A stretch of DNA of 64,000 bases from Tetracentron sinense (Eukaryota > Streptophyta > Magnoliopsida > Trochodendrales > Trochodendraceae), in NCBI GenBank assembly GCA_015143295.1, contig CM026559.1, positions 24,380,826 to 24,444,825 of the forward strand, given 5' to 3'. Shown here piece by piece: positions 21,540 through 34,002 of this stretch. The stretch's first letter is position 1. Each line of letters opens with the position of its first letter. A model generated the notes under the pieces. It had not been told where the DNA came from and ran no database searches. It was given only the letters and a program-made list of their open reading frames with translations. A program made the translations under genes and the position numbers.

Positions 21540-24500
21540 ATGGATAGGAGTTGGATTGGAATGTCAAGGTAGTTTTGATGTCCAAAAGTTTTTATTAAGC
21601 ATCGATTGATAAAGTGTTAGTACTTAAGCAATTGTGAATGCATTTTTTGTACGAAATAGGGTGTCAAAGGAATATATAGAAGGAGTGAAGCATTTTATAG
21701 AGTTTGCATTAGCTCGTGGAGCAACTGATAACAATGGTGGTATAAGGTGTCCATGTCCCAAATGCAACAATGTCGTTTATCAAGAGAGAGGTATAGCGTA
21801 CGACCATATGATCTGTTATGGATTCGACCTGAATTATAAAATCTGGTTTTATCACGGGGAAGACATATTACAACACACATCCGCTTGGGCCAGTGACTCA
21901 AAGTCCTGTTGTGCAAGACAGACATAATGAGATGGAGGATTTGGTGCACGATTTGTTCAGGATACCAAATGAAGATGAGGGTACTAGTAGTCGGGATCCT
22001 AATACTGAGTCTGATAGATTTTTCCAATTGGTAAGGGATGCGGGACAACCTTTGTATCCAGGATGTTCGAATCACACGAAGTTGTCTTTCATCGTAAGAT
22101 TGTACCAGATTAAGTGTCTTAGTGGATGGAGCAACAAATCATTCACTTTATTGCTTGAGTTATTGAGGGAGGTACTCCCCGAGGGGTCTACACTACCTGA
22201 TACTTACTTTCAGACAAAAAAGGTGATGTCCAACTTGGGGCTTAATTATGACAGAATCGATGCATGTCCCAATGATTGCATGCTTTATTGGAAAAATTCT
22301 GCAAACAAGCAAGTATGTGACATCTGTGGTGCATCAAGATGGATGACAGTGGATGATCAATCAAGAGACAAAATAAAGAAAATTCCAGCGAAGATTTTGC
22401 GTCACTTCCCGTTGAAACCCAGGTTACAAAGATTATTTATGTCATCCAAGACTGCTTCTGAAATGAGATGGCATGATGAGGATCGAACTAAGGATGGTAG
22501 GTTAAGGCATCTAGCAGACTCACCGGCTTGGGAAATTTTAGATAAAAAGTATCATTTGTTCGCTTCAGAGCCGCGCAATGTCAGGCTTGGGTTGGCGAGT
22601 GATGGCTTCAACCCATTTAGGACGATGAGTATTGCTCACAGCACATGGCCTGTTGTTCTTATTCCATACAACTTACCACCGTGGTTGTGCATGAAGCAGC
22701 CGAACTTCATTCTGTCATTGCTTATTCCGGGTCCCTCCGGGTCAGGAAATGCCATTGATGTCTACATGAGGCCCCTAATCGAGGAGTTGAAGGACTTGTG
22801 GGAGAATGGGTTGTCAACTTATGATGCGTCGAAAAAGGAGACATTTGTCATGCGTGCGGCATTACTCTGGACAATTAGCAACTTCCCAGGGTATGCCATG
22901 TTATCAGGTTGGAGCATGAAAGGAAAATTGGCATGCCCTTCATGCCACAAGGACACTTGCCACTTATACTTGTCTAAAAGCAGAAAGCATTGCTACATGG
23001 GGCACCGTCGTTTCTTACCAGCGGATCACAGGTTCCGAAAAAATAGATTTTCTTTTGATGGCACCGTAGAGTCCGGTTATGCGCCAACTACAATGTCTGG
23101 GTCCGATGTGTTACATCAATTGGAGGGTATTACCTTCTCCCTTAGAAAGCAGACTGGGAACAAATGACCAAGGCAGATGGACCAGGTGGATATACCGTAT
23201 AATTGGAAGAAGACGAGTATATTCTTCGAGTTGCCATATTGGGAGCATAATTTGTTGAGACACAATCTTGATGTAATGCATATCGAGAAAAATGTGTGCG
23301 ACAATGTGCTCGGGACTTTGTTGGGTTTGGAAGGGAAATCCAAGGATGGCTTAAAAGCTCGGTTAGACTTGGTTGATATGGGCGTGAGACGTGCACTTCA
23401 CCCTTAGTTGCAACCTGGCACAAGCAAAGTTTATCTGCCCCCTGCATACTTTTCAATGGACAAGAATGAGAAAGAATTATTTTGCAAAGTGTTGAAGAGT
23501 GTGAAGGTTCCAGATGGTTACTCGTCAAATATTGGTAGGCATGTCAATATCAAAGAGCGTAAAATTTATGGACTAAAGAGTCACGACTGTCATGTCATAA
23601 TGCAACAATTCCTACCACTGGCTGTGAGGAAGGCATTGCCGAAGAATGTAACTTCAGTCCTAATCGAATTGAGTAACTTCTTTATGACATTGTGTTCCAA
23701 AGTTTGTCAGGTCGAGGATTTGAGACGGTTAGAGGACAAAATTACACTTACGCTGTGTCATTTAGAGAGAATTTTCCCGCCGTCATTTTTTGATGTTGTG
23801 GTGCACTTGCCTATACATCTAGCGGCAGAGGCAAGGCTAAGTGGACTTGTACAATTTCGGTGGATGTATCCCATCGAAAGGTATGCCATTAAATTATAAT
23901 TTTTTAGATGTTTAAAATATTTGTTATAGTTTTTTCCTTGTCTTACGAAAATTTAATTCAAATAGGTACCTATATACACTGAAGTCTTATGTGCGCAATC
24001 GGGCTCGACCAGAGGGTTGTATTGCAGAAGGGTACTTGGCAGAAGAATGCTTGACATTCTGCTCAAGATACCTAAATAATGTGGAATCGAGATTGAACAG
24101 GCCGGTGAGGAATGACGATGAAAGTGTGATAGGTGGTGCAGAGCCATTCGCTCTAAGTGAATTAGAATGGCAACAGACACATCGTTATGTGTTGTTCAAC
24201 TGCGATGAAGTCAGAAAATATACAGAGTAAGAACACAATTATCATATATTTTGTTATTTTATTGTAGTTTCTTTTGAACTTAAAATTAGTGGGAAATGAT
24301 TTGTTCTTTGCAGGCAGCACATGAATTTAATTAAAATGACACATCCAAGACTTCGAAAGTCCCCCCACGAACTCCAGAAAAAGCACAGCGAGCAGTTTGT
24401 TGAATGGTTTAGGGGTTACGTAAGTCTTACCTTTTGATTTCCAAGCAACACATTAATTAGTTATGTTTTGAAATATAGTTATGTATATATTAATCATATT

Positions 24501-25246
24501 TTGTCTTGAAATAGGTTCAAAGGTTGCGTGATTCACGTACTTCGATTTCTGATCAGATTACATGGCTTGCATACGGTCCACAAAAAGTCGCAAAACGGTT
24601 TAAGGGCTACATCATAAATGGATATAGGTTTTGTACTAAGGATAGAGAGCGAGGACGCAGAAGCCAGAATAGTGGTGTTGCGACTGTTGCAAATACTACA
24701 AGTTATTCAACTTCTAGGGACAAGACCCCCATTGTAGGCCCTATAACCTATTATGGGTGCTTAACGGACATAGTCGAATTGACGTACTCTGATAGCCTAA
24801 AATTTGTACTGTTCAAGTGTGATTGGGTTAATTTGGATAGAGGAATAAAGACTGATCCATATGGGTTTACGCTTGTCAACTTTACACGTATACTCCCAGC
24901 AAACGCTGAGTCTCATGAACCATATGTTATGGCATCTCAGGCAGAACAAGTATTTTATGTCGAAGATCCAACAGAAGGAGATTGGAATGTTGTCATCAAA
25001 ACTAAACCACGAGACTTCTTCGACATGAATGAGGAATATAACGATTATGCATTCAGGGAGAACGAGGCCTTTAGCGACCAACAATTAGATGGCACTGAAC
25101 ATGATGATGACAGAGGTGTAGGTTGGGTGAGATTTGGAATTACCGGTGCAACTGTTGATGCGCCTCCCGAAGTGTTGCAACAACAAGCTACTTCTACCGA
25201 ATCTAGTGATGACGACGTTGAATCAGAATATAACGATGAAACATAA
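21540..25246 (+). pseudogene. CACTA TNP2-type transposase, five exons, disrupted
   Basis: DDE transposase of the En/Spm group. Model: exon 1 21540-21568 (MDRSWIGMSR), exon 2 21660-23880, exon 3 23966-24226, exon 4 24314-24419, exon 5 24515-25246; every intron is 85-95 bp, starts GT and ends AG, and phases join correctly. The N terminus (VSKEYIEGVKHFIEFALARG, CPCPKCNN) is the transposase-associated domain. TNP2 core: QPLYPGC, ACPNDCMLYWKN, CDICGASRW, HNLDVMHIEKNVCDN. The C-terminal exons give DUF4218 (GLKSHDCHVIMQQ, RWMYPIERY) and DUF4216 (SLKFVLFKCDWV). Breaks: +1 frameshift near 21885-21895, TGA at 23165-23167 and TAG at 23405-23407. About 1110 residues if read through, normal for the family. 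Confidence 0.92.
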
Positions 25247-26175
25247 TGATTCTTTATTGTTGTATTGATTGTTGAATTGTTTGTTAAATGTGAGCATGGA
25301 CTTGTCCAACACTTCCAAACAATCAACAAATGTATTTGTGTTTTTGTTTTCCATCCTCAAGTTTCGATTATTGTAGCAGTTGACTATTGATTATCTCCTA
25401 GTTTTATAATATAATTCTATTTTGGGCTTTTGCTTGGCATATTCAACCATTGGTTGGATTAATGATGAGTTTTACATGGAGTTAAAAGAGCACTTGAAAA
25501 GGCTTCTAATGACTCAAGTTATAACCATAGAGGATTCCAAGTCAGTAGATTTATCGTACTCACGTTATATTGTTCTTCTATGAGCATATGAACTTTTTAC
25601 TGGAGTTTAACTGACTTGGACTCCTCTATGGTTATGGTTATAACGAGGATAATGCTCGCAACTCTCTCTTTTCCTTTGTTTCTATTATAAGATACTCAAA
25701 CCTAAAAGGACCTTGATTTGAATGGAATTATATTAAAAGGAGGTGTCTCTCAGCTGATGCTGTTATTTTGGTATTGTTAGCTCACTACTCTTTTATCCTT
25801 CTAAAAGCTAAATAAAAAATAAAGAAATTAGGATTTGGAAATGAAATTCTAATGCATGTCGAATTGTATATTTTTATAAAATTTTTAAAAGAATTTTGAG
25901 AAACTCCTCTATAGGAATGGCATTACGAAACAAAAACATTTCTCATCTATCTCTACCCAATTCCCAACTTTCTATAAGAGGCATTATGGAAAAATAGTAA
26001 ACCGTGACATGTACAATGTTTGGATTTATAAAATTTATAGCATGACATATTGTATATTTGAGACAATTTGACGACACATTATAATTGGATGACTAAACAT
26101 TTGTTTTATGTAATCCACTTAGAATAGTATAACAGTGTCCTTTCATTGTTTCTGTTCTCTATGATGGATTATGGC
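25247..26175. other. No gene recognised; contains one hairpin
   Basis: AT-rich spacer after the TNP2 gene. Apart from the inverted repeat at 25518-25644 I see no motif or coding signal. The first 100-200 bases are probably the transposase 3' UTR. Confidence 0.5.
25518..25644. repeat. Inverted repeat, about 30-bp arms
   Basis: GTTATAACCATAGAGGATTC (25518 on) pairs with GACTCCTCTATGGTTATGG...TATAAC (ending 25644), and the arms extend through CCAAGTCAGT/ACTGACTTGG. The right arm has a 6-base insertion. The loop is about 60 bases. Possible MITE remnant. Confidence 0.7.
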
Positions 26176-26720
26176 TAGGGGGTAATTATTTGAGCCAAGC
26201 TTGAGCTTGGTTTGAACATGTGCTCGAGTTCGGCTTGAGCTTGGCTTGAACAAGCATGATCAAGCTCGAGCTTAGTTCGAGTTTGAGCTTGACTAAGCCG
26301 AGCCAAGCTCGCGTTAGCTCAGACTTTGCATAAGTTTAATAAATCGATTTATTATTAAATTAGAATTTAAGGAACTATTCAAAACTAATCTAATCATACC
26401 CAAAAATCAAATTTGAGGACGTTCCTCAGTTCAGAAGTTTAGTTAGGGTTAGTTTTGTTTTTTATTTTATTTTTTATTGTCTTTTCAACAACATTCCTAA
26501 AAGTTATTATTATATATATATATAATATTTCGAGTTGAGCCGAGCTCAAGCTAAAATTTGGGCCGAGCCGAATCAAGCAGGCTGTGGCTCAAGCATGGTT
26601 TGTTTAAACATTGGAGTTTAAATAAAGTTTGGCTTGGTTGTTGGAGCCTAAAATACCAACTTGAGCTTGGTTTGAATGAGCCAAGTCGAGTTCATGAGCC
26701 AGCTTGGCTTAAAACCCACA
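26176..26720. mobile_element. Decayed non-autonomous hAT-like element (MITE type)
   Basis: Two clusters (26190-26330 and 26530-26720) of GAGCCAAGCTTGAGC, TTGGCTTGAA and GAGCTCAAGC words in both orientations flank an AT-rich centre. Such word clusters are common at the ends of short plant hAT elements. The left edge CTAGGGGGTAATTATTTGAG vaguely resembles a hAT terminus. No clean right terminus or 8-bp duplication was found. Confidence 0.45.
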
Positions 26721-26834
26721 TTCCAATAGCCCGAAGTTTTCGAACATCCACTTTAGAAACCATTCTTGCACTTTCCAATTTTCCAAACTCATATTAGAAT
26801 CCTCCACCCCTTACTTTAAGGACTTTGCTACTAA

Positions 26835-26971
26835 GACTGCAAAGGGCCGAGACCACACCGAGAACATGCATTTGATACATGGATCTCAAAATTTCATTAA
26901 ATCCGTTTTTGAAATTTTGAGATCCACGCATCACATGCACGGTGTCGGTGTGGTCTCTGCCCTTTGCAGTC
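26835..26971. repeat. Fold-back element, 137 bp, about 58-bp arms
   Basis: GACTGCAAAGGGC...GAGACCACACC on the left pairs with GGTGTGGTCTCTGCCC...TTTGCAGTC on the right; the inner arms GATCTCAAAATTTCA and TGAAATTTTGAGATC also pair. The loop is only about 12 bases. Could be a MITE or a hairpin RNA source. No clear target duplication. Confidence 0.85.
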
Positions 26972-27509
26972 TCACTTGCATTTTCCTTATTTCATATCTC
27001 TCTCTCTCTCTCTCTTTTGGATCCCATAGGGAAAAAAAAGCTAGAGGAGTGCTTGCCCTACTCTCAGGGCTTTTCAGTGATTGTAAGGCTTTAACATTGA
27101 AAATGGCCAGGTGGTTGGCTTAGGCTGAGAGTAGGAAAGCCATGAGAGTAAGGTTAGCACTCCTCAAAAATCTATATTGCTCATCTCTCCTACAATTGGT
27201 AGGGAACTCCCTTCTTCATGATCTTTCCAAAACACAAGCCTATCCAACCCTCAGCATCACATTCCCTGCAACAACCGCTCTGCACAAACAGCACTTCCAC
27301 CCTCTTCAAAAACAGCCCTATACAGTCCCCTCACGATCATAGTCTACACTTATAAAGCTATTGATAAGATATCACCAACCCTACTCTGCACCTCTGCAAC
27401 TGAGCCAAGCTTGCATTCCCTTTTCAGCATCCAAATAGCCAAGTTTGAACAGCACCTCTTCAACTCCATTCCTCTACGCAGTACTCACTGTACCTCTGAC
27501 CAACTTCTG

Positions 27510-27757
27510 GATAGAGAATGGAGTACTAAGGAAATAAATGTAAGATGAGATGCATTGTATCCTAAGTATATCTCATCACAATCAGAATTTTTTTATCGAT
27601 ATATTTAGTATTAAAGAATCTTTGATCAATGGCTTTCTAAGATATCTTTCTTTCTAATTCTAAAGATATTGTTCAAAGATTCTGATTGTGATGAGATACA
27701 CTTATAATACAGTCTACCTTATCTTACATTTATTTCCTTAATACTTCATTCTCTATC
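27510..27757. repeat. Fold-back element, 248 bp, about 80-bp arms
   Basis: GATAGAGAATGGAGTAC at 27510 matches the reverse complement of the end at 27757; arms share GGAAATAAATGTAAGAT and TCTCATCACAATCAGAAT with a handful of mismatches. The AT-rich centre is about 90 bases. Typical of a MITE; no coding capacity. Confidence 0.88.
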
Positions 27758-27975
27758 ACTGCTCCCACTCTCTCCCACTGCCCATTCACCACACGGTTCT
27801 TTCAAAGCCTCACCCATTCATTCTTCTCGATCTCCCTCCTAGATATCTGAAAATTCAGTTGGGAGAAGCGCATGGAGGTCTCTCCTGATAATGATGAGAA
27901 AAGACTTTCTCTCTTTAGGCCAGTGGAAGGAAGGCTAGTGGGCTTGGAATTTTCCTTGTGGACTGGCTAGCAGAG

Positions 27976-28075
27976 CATCCTTCACTTTCCAGGATCGTGA
28001 GATGTAATGGCAGTAGCACTCATCACATCCTTCACTTTCCAAGATCGTGAGACGTCATGGTAGTAGCACTCATCA
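27976..28075 (+). repeat. 50-bp tandem duplication
   Basis: CATCCTTCACTTTCCA starts at 27976 and 28026; the two units differ at a few positions (for example GAGATGTAATGG against GAGACGTCATGG). Lies at the probable left edge of a copia LTR. Confidence 0.85.
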
Positions 28076-28099
28076 CATCCATATGCATCATTTCTACTT

Positions 28100-29460
28100 G
28101 CACAAATTGGCATTGTCTCTACTACATGTTTTGTGAACAAGAGAATACCAAGTGCACTACAGCCTAAAATCTTATAATATCTCATAATATATCCTTGTAA
28201 TATTGTTGTAATATTCTGATGTATTCTCCTTCTATAGTTATCTCCTACATGCCATATAGGATTCTCATTGTACATTTATATAAACCCATCCTTGGGCTTT
28301 TCCTAGGTAAGGAGTACAAGATCATTCTTGTGGTGTTTATATCGTATCAAAGCAAGATTGCTCTTCGGTAGAAATTCCTTTGGTGGCCTGTGGTTGCTTC
28401 ACAGTCTATTGCTCTAGCTTGTAGAAATTCGATTTTGATTGAACCTATTGGCAAGGGTCATTGGACCAGTAACCTGTAGCTGAATCAGCATAGCATTGGT
28501 CCTTCTTTGGGTACCTCTGCTTCACTTTTGAACCAACATGTGTTTCCCTACATTAGCTGTTAATCGCCCATTCTTTCTTTGAGTTTGGGCATCTATCTAT
28601 CGGATTCAGGTACATTCTCTGATTCACTTATATATTTTTGGAGTCTTCTCATATGGATCGTCCCAAAACCATTTTTGTCAAGTTTGATGGGAAAAACTAC
28701 CCACTATGGGAATTTCACTTCCTCATATTTATTGAGGGAAAAGATCTAATCTGGCATTCTTGATGGTTCTATCCCGGAGCCTAGTAATGACAAAGACAAA
28801 TCACAATGGAAGATTAACAATGCTCGGGTCATTACTTGGTTTCTTAACTCAGTAGGAAAATATACAACGATCACCCTTTAAGATTACAAAACTACTTGTG
28901 ATATGTGGGAACACTTGGAGAAGGTGTACTCTCAAACCAATCAAGTACGACAACACCAACTTGATTATGAACTCTCCCAATACCATAAGGGAGATAAGAT
29001 AAGGATATTCAGACCTACTACTCTGGTCTCATTGCACTTTGGTTCGAGCAAGACATGATTTGTGCTAGCTCCATTTCAGCTTCTGCTCTTGAGGAACTAG
29101 TGAAAGAATGAAAACGAAATAGGGTTATTCAACTTCTAATGAAACTTAGACTTGAATACGAGATAGTTCCAGCAAATATCCTTAATCGAGGGGCCAAACC
29201 AGATCTTGATTCAATTTTATCTGACCTTCTTCGGGAAGAAACTTGACTTCGGACTCAATTTATGCTTGATACAACAACTACTGGTGTTGATTCAACCTTC
29301 GTAGCATGAAACATGCCAAAGTCTAGGCATCGTGATCAAAACCGTGTCCAATGCTATGAATGCAAAGAAGTGGGCCATATTGCATCTCGCTATAAAAGGA
29401 GAAACTATTGTAACTATTGTCGAAAGAAAGGTCAAGTGAGATAAACAATTCAAATGAACC
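28100..29460 (+). mobile_element. Ty1/copia fragment: LTR end, primer site, partial gag
   Basis: LTR-like sequence with TTTATATAAACCC (about 28275-28287, TATA box) ends near 28345, followed by a degraded primer site (CGTATCAAAGCAAG, about 28346-28360; tRNA-Met type is TGGTATCAGAGC). A gag remnant follows and stops at about 29460. The left edge is uncertain. It sits between the two CACTA genes. Confidence 0.7.
28653..29445 (+). pseudogene. Copia gag remnant
   Basis: Starts MDRPKTIFVKFDGKNYPLWE, a copia Gag opening, at 28653. A frameshift near 28755 and stops after it break the frame; protein sense such as SQWKINNARVITWFLNS and WEHLEKVYSQTNQVRQHQL continues. A zinc knuckle CYECKEVGHIASRY (about 29351-29392) has Tyr in place of the last cysteine. 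No protease or pol follows. It would have formed virus-like particles around element RNA. Confidence 0.78.
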
Positions 29461-29741
29461 CCAGCTAGTGCTTCTATGCCAAATTTCATATTATGATATG
29501 TCCATTGTTATTGTTAAACACTGCCATATCTCTTTTTGTAAATAATATCAATCACATATAACATACTCCTGTTTCTACTTTTTATCAAACCTGAATACTA
29601 TGAATCAATGAATGCTTTAAGATCTCTCAAAATTTAATCCTAAAAATGGCATACTCTTGTTTCTCATTACTAACAATATTGATCAATGTTGACATTTTTT
29701 TTGTCTCATTTATATCAGAAGCTAATACAAATATTTTGCAG

Positions 29742-31383
29742 ATGGATCCTACACTTACCCCCCCATCTAGTGCGGGGACTTCCACACCCGCCATGGTGCC
29801 GCCTAGGAAGGTACGAGGTAAGGCCAAATGCAAAGAGGTGCACAAGATGCACCCTGGAGAGAAAAAGAAGGTCGGAGTAAATGAAGAAGGGCAGCCAGTG
29901 GGGAAGGAGGCTGGCTTGATGGCTAGATGGTCGGGCGGTATTGCACGAGATGCCCATTTATTTCGAGTAGATGTGCAAAATTGGAAGGAAATCACCGATG
30001 ACAACAAAGAACGAGCTTTGAGTATGATAAGGGTAAGAACAAAAAAAGTTGGTCAATTATTATTAACATTCACTAATGTAGCTTCTTCACAAATATTAAT
30101 AATTTAATAACGTTTTTACAGGACAAGTTCGACTACCCACCTTTCCTAGATGACTACCTTTTGATGTCTCTAGATAAGAAATGGCGGGACAATAAGCACG
30201 ATATGGGGAACAAGCATTTTATTTTCACGGACCCTCCTGCTGAGAACTATGCCCGGTGCCCGTCTGATATTCCTCGGGAACAATGGAATGTACTCGTCGA
30301 CTTCTGGTACTCTGAGGAGGGGCAGGTATATCTCTACTATTATAAAGAGAATGGAAGGGTTAAAAGTGTTTGATTTTCTTATTTTCTTTGCTCAACTGTG
30401 TCTTTATTGATATAAGATATTTAATTGTAGTTATTTAGTCTATTTAATTGCACTTACTAGAACAGGACAGTCACGTGCATTGCACATGCATTCCGCTAGT
30501 TTGATAATTGAAATCAATTATGGTTAATACAGTTTTGATTTTACTTTAGCCCGTCTGACTGATTTATGCAACAATATTGTAGAAACGGAGGGCCACAAAT
30601 AAAAGGAGTCGCGAGTGCCAAACGGTTCCTCATACGGCGGGCACAAAGAGCTTCGCCAGAGTTAGAGAGGAGGAGGTATGTTCGGTTTAATCGTAGTAAT
30701 TTATTTAACAATTTCATGCATATGGATTAAATATTTGTTGTTCTATTATTGTTACTACCATAGCGATTAGCGAGTCCCTCTTTAGTCGCTCCAGGCCGTG
30801 CTGCGGTTTGGATAAAGACGCACACGAAGAAGAATGGCCTTCCGGTCAACGATCAGGCGGGAGTGTAGATTGTAAGTAATTTAAATATTTCATTTTATCA
30901 AATATATATCACTTTAATTGGAATTGAAGATAGTAAATGTTTCAATATGTTTGCAGCACCAAATTAGGGAACTCCTCGACCAGGTACCGGATGGCTCAGA
31001 AGATAGCACAGGCCGAGATGATGTTTTATCTCAGGTCTTGGGGCCTGATCATCCTGGACGGGTCCGTGGATATGGAATGGGCCCGACTCCCACCAGGTTA
31101 TGGGGGTCATCTTCAAGGAGTTTCGGTGCTAGTGGTAGTGGTGTTGCCGAGACCCATAGGTTGCATGCTGAACTTGAGGAGACGAAGACCCGGGTGGCGT
31201 CCCAACAAGCTCAAATCAATGACATGCAATAGCTTATCCAACAGATGTTGCATGGACAGGTATATATTCTAATAAGCATTAATAAATTTTTTTTAACATT
31301 TAGATATGCCCACATTTATTTATTGTAAATCTTAACAACAGATTGTTGTTGGACCTGCTACGAGGCCAGGAACGCCGAATGAG
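29742..31383 (+). pseudogene. CACTA second gene: Transposase_24 (Ptta/En/Spm) protein, multi-exon
   Basis: Family of plant En/Spm accessory proteins, by analogy the DNA-binding partner for subterminal repeats. Model: exon 1 29742-30032 (MDPTLTPPSSAG...), exon 2 30122-30325, exon 3 30583-30675, exon 4 30764-30871, exon 5 30957-31259, exon 6 31342-31383, with GT-AG introns and consistent phase. Key blocks: NWKEITDDNKERALSMI, DKFDYPPFL, LDKKWRDNKHDM, PREQWNVLVDFWYSEEGQ, SFARVREEE and WIKTHTKKNGLPVND. Exon 5 has a coiled-coil-like end (LHAELEETKTRVASQQAQI). TAG codons at about 30866-30868 and 31230-31232 interrupt it. A last exon near 34847 is possible. Confidence 0.88.
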
Positions 31384-34002
31384 GTAATTTAACATTTAGA
31401 TATTCCCACATCGTTATTCCATGCTGTCTTTCCTGACAATATTTACTTATATATATGTTAAATCTCATCTTAGCATTTAAGTAAACACCCACTAGCCAAA
31501 ATAGGGGGCATGTGGTTGGTCGATCTCTTGAATTTTTTTTATTATTAAAAAAAAAATGTTGAATCACTTTTGGACATTTCAGCAGTCGTAGACGAGCAGT
31601 TCCTGGAAAAGTTGGTCAATCTCTTGAATTTTGTTATGATCAGATATGGTTCTGAAGATTTCTAGTTTGTTAGAACTTAGATCTCGATATTTGAGCTGTT
31701 CTCCATGGCTGATAAAAGATTCTTCTGATGTTTCTGGTCTGTAGCAGGATTTGTTGGATTTTATATATTTCATTATTTTCACTTGCTCGAGCTTGTTTTG
31801 TGGATTTTGGCTGTAATAACAGGGACCTACATGTTTGATCTGTTGCTCATGTTTCAGTGAGCGTGAACATTTCATTTTTTTTATTGGAGCTTCGTTGATT
31901 CATATGATTGTGTAGCTGCGTAGTTCATGTTATTTGAAATCCAATAATATAGAGAGGCGAATTGAGTTGTTTGACTTGCTTGATACCATGAATGTTTATG
32001 GGTAGGATGCCTATTGTAGATTTAAAATCTTTTTTATCTATGCAGAACAACATAATTATGTCCAATGGAGTCACCGGGTTAGTGTAATAGAGATGCTATT
32101 TGTAGTTTGGGACACGTAAAGGCAATTGAGTCATCACCATTCTCTTATAGATCTAATTTTTGTTAATGCCCTGATGATTTAGTTAAGTTAAAGAAGCACA
32201 GAGCTGGTCTGCTAAATATATTCATGGAATTGAGACTGCAGGGGCTGCTAGTTTCTCCTTTCAATTATATCGATTTTTCTACATTGATTATTCTGGCCCT
32301 TAATCATTTTCCCCTCTCTTATACTACTATAAACGCCGGTAAACGTATCACTTATACTACTATACTTCATCCATACTTCTTGCTTTTTCTTCCACAAGGG
32401 ATTTATCAGAAGATAGTAAACAGTAATTGGTATCAGATGCATGATCATGACTATGCATCACAGAGAGAGAGAGAGAGAGGTTGGGATGATCACACACACA
32501 CACACAAAATAAAGAACCCTTAACTAGAGGAAAAGATATAGGTGAGAGTTACCATGAATTGCTGCCATCGTTAAATGGAAATTAATAAAGGATCTGAAAA
32601 GTCTAGAGTTAGGCCATTTCAGGAAGAGGAGGAGTCTCTTTCAAATTCTCTATCCATGGTCCATGGAGACAACTCATGGCCACCACAACCTTCCTATTGT
32701 TTGTCGATAAATCCTTAGAAGGTCTCCTTCGCCATAAATCAATTGGGTCGGGCTCCACACATCACCCGACATGAGGGAATGCTTAATGTGAGCATTGGAT
32801 GTATTGGCAAATTGTTGTTGATTTTCAGAAATTGGGGTTTGGGATATCTATACCAACGCAATCTGAAATGATGTTTCAAAAAAACCACATGGAGTAAGTG
32901 ACAACGTATGGACTTTGGTTCTTAGGAAAGTCACCTTTGTCTCCTCAAGAGTTGTTTAGTAGATAGGATACTGTTCTCAGGTTTGGGAGTGTGTTCAATA
33001 GATTCTAGGGATTTGGAGGGTTGTTTATTTAGTTAACTGGAAAAATTGATTTAAGGTGACATCATCATAATCATGATATTTGCACTATTAATAGTCTTCA
33101 CCTCTTGCCATAGCCATCTAATTGAGTTACAGGCCCTATGACACAAGAACTAGAATATAACCAGTCCAATTTTGAGACTTGACATTGCAAGTCCTTGTAG
33201 CAAGGGCATCCAGACAAATCCTGAACACAGCCCAGTAGGCTAACTTGCGGGGCATAATTTTACAGATTCAAATAGGCTCTAAAAGAAACAGGGAACGGTT
33301 ATACACTAGCCTATCTAGGATTGTCTCAATTCTCAACTGACGTGATAGGAAACTTCTGGCATTTGGTGAAAGAGGGTTCAGCTGATACCTTCTAGATGGT
33401 GCATAGGCTCATCAATCAGAACCACCCCAATGTTGGGCTAACCACCACTCATTGAATAGAGAAATTGCACCTATCAGATAATCCTACCAGTCTCATGTAA
33501 GTACTTCAGTTTGAAAAACATACTACTTAAGTTCTTTAGACTCATCCAAAAAGACTGGCTATTATAATGGAAATAAATATAATAAACTGAATGCAGCTAT
33601 TTGAATTGTTTTTGCTCTTGATGACGGAGTTCTCTACAATTTTCTCTCATTTGAATTGTTTTTGACTTTTTGGTGCATACTACTTAAGTTCTTTAGAGTC
33701 ATCTAAAAAAATCATGAATTTTTTTCCCTTTGGTAGAAGAAGAAAATAAAACAAAAACAAGAAACAAAAGGACATAAAACCAATCAAATGGCTTGCCATC
33801 TACTGTTTTACCCACTTTTTATTTTAATTTTATTTTTAATTGTGTGTAAGTAATATCTACTGGAATCAAAATTCCTCAAATCAAGTTCTTAAGGAAAACA
33901 AGAACTTCACTTTTTCTCGAAAAAACTCAAAACAAGAATATCACGGAATATTCCAGAAACCGAAAATTGTGCAAATGTCCTTCTAGAGAGTAATTCGACC
34001 CC
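31384..34002 (+). other. Probable long intron of the second CACTA gene, no other gene seen
   Basis: AT-rich sequence after the donor GAG/GTAATT (31384). Contains (GA)n at 32461-32478 and (CA)n at 32492-32507. No coding motif on either strand. A single AAACGCCGGTAAACG near 32332 equals the subterminal word of the element. Confidence 0.45.

Noticed and set aside
28200-28330. Host gene promoter from TATA-like TTTATATAAACCC
   Set aside because: It lies directly before a copia primer site and gag remnant, so it is an LTR promoter.
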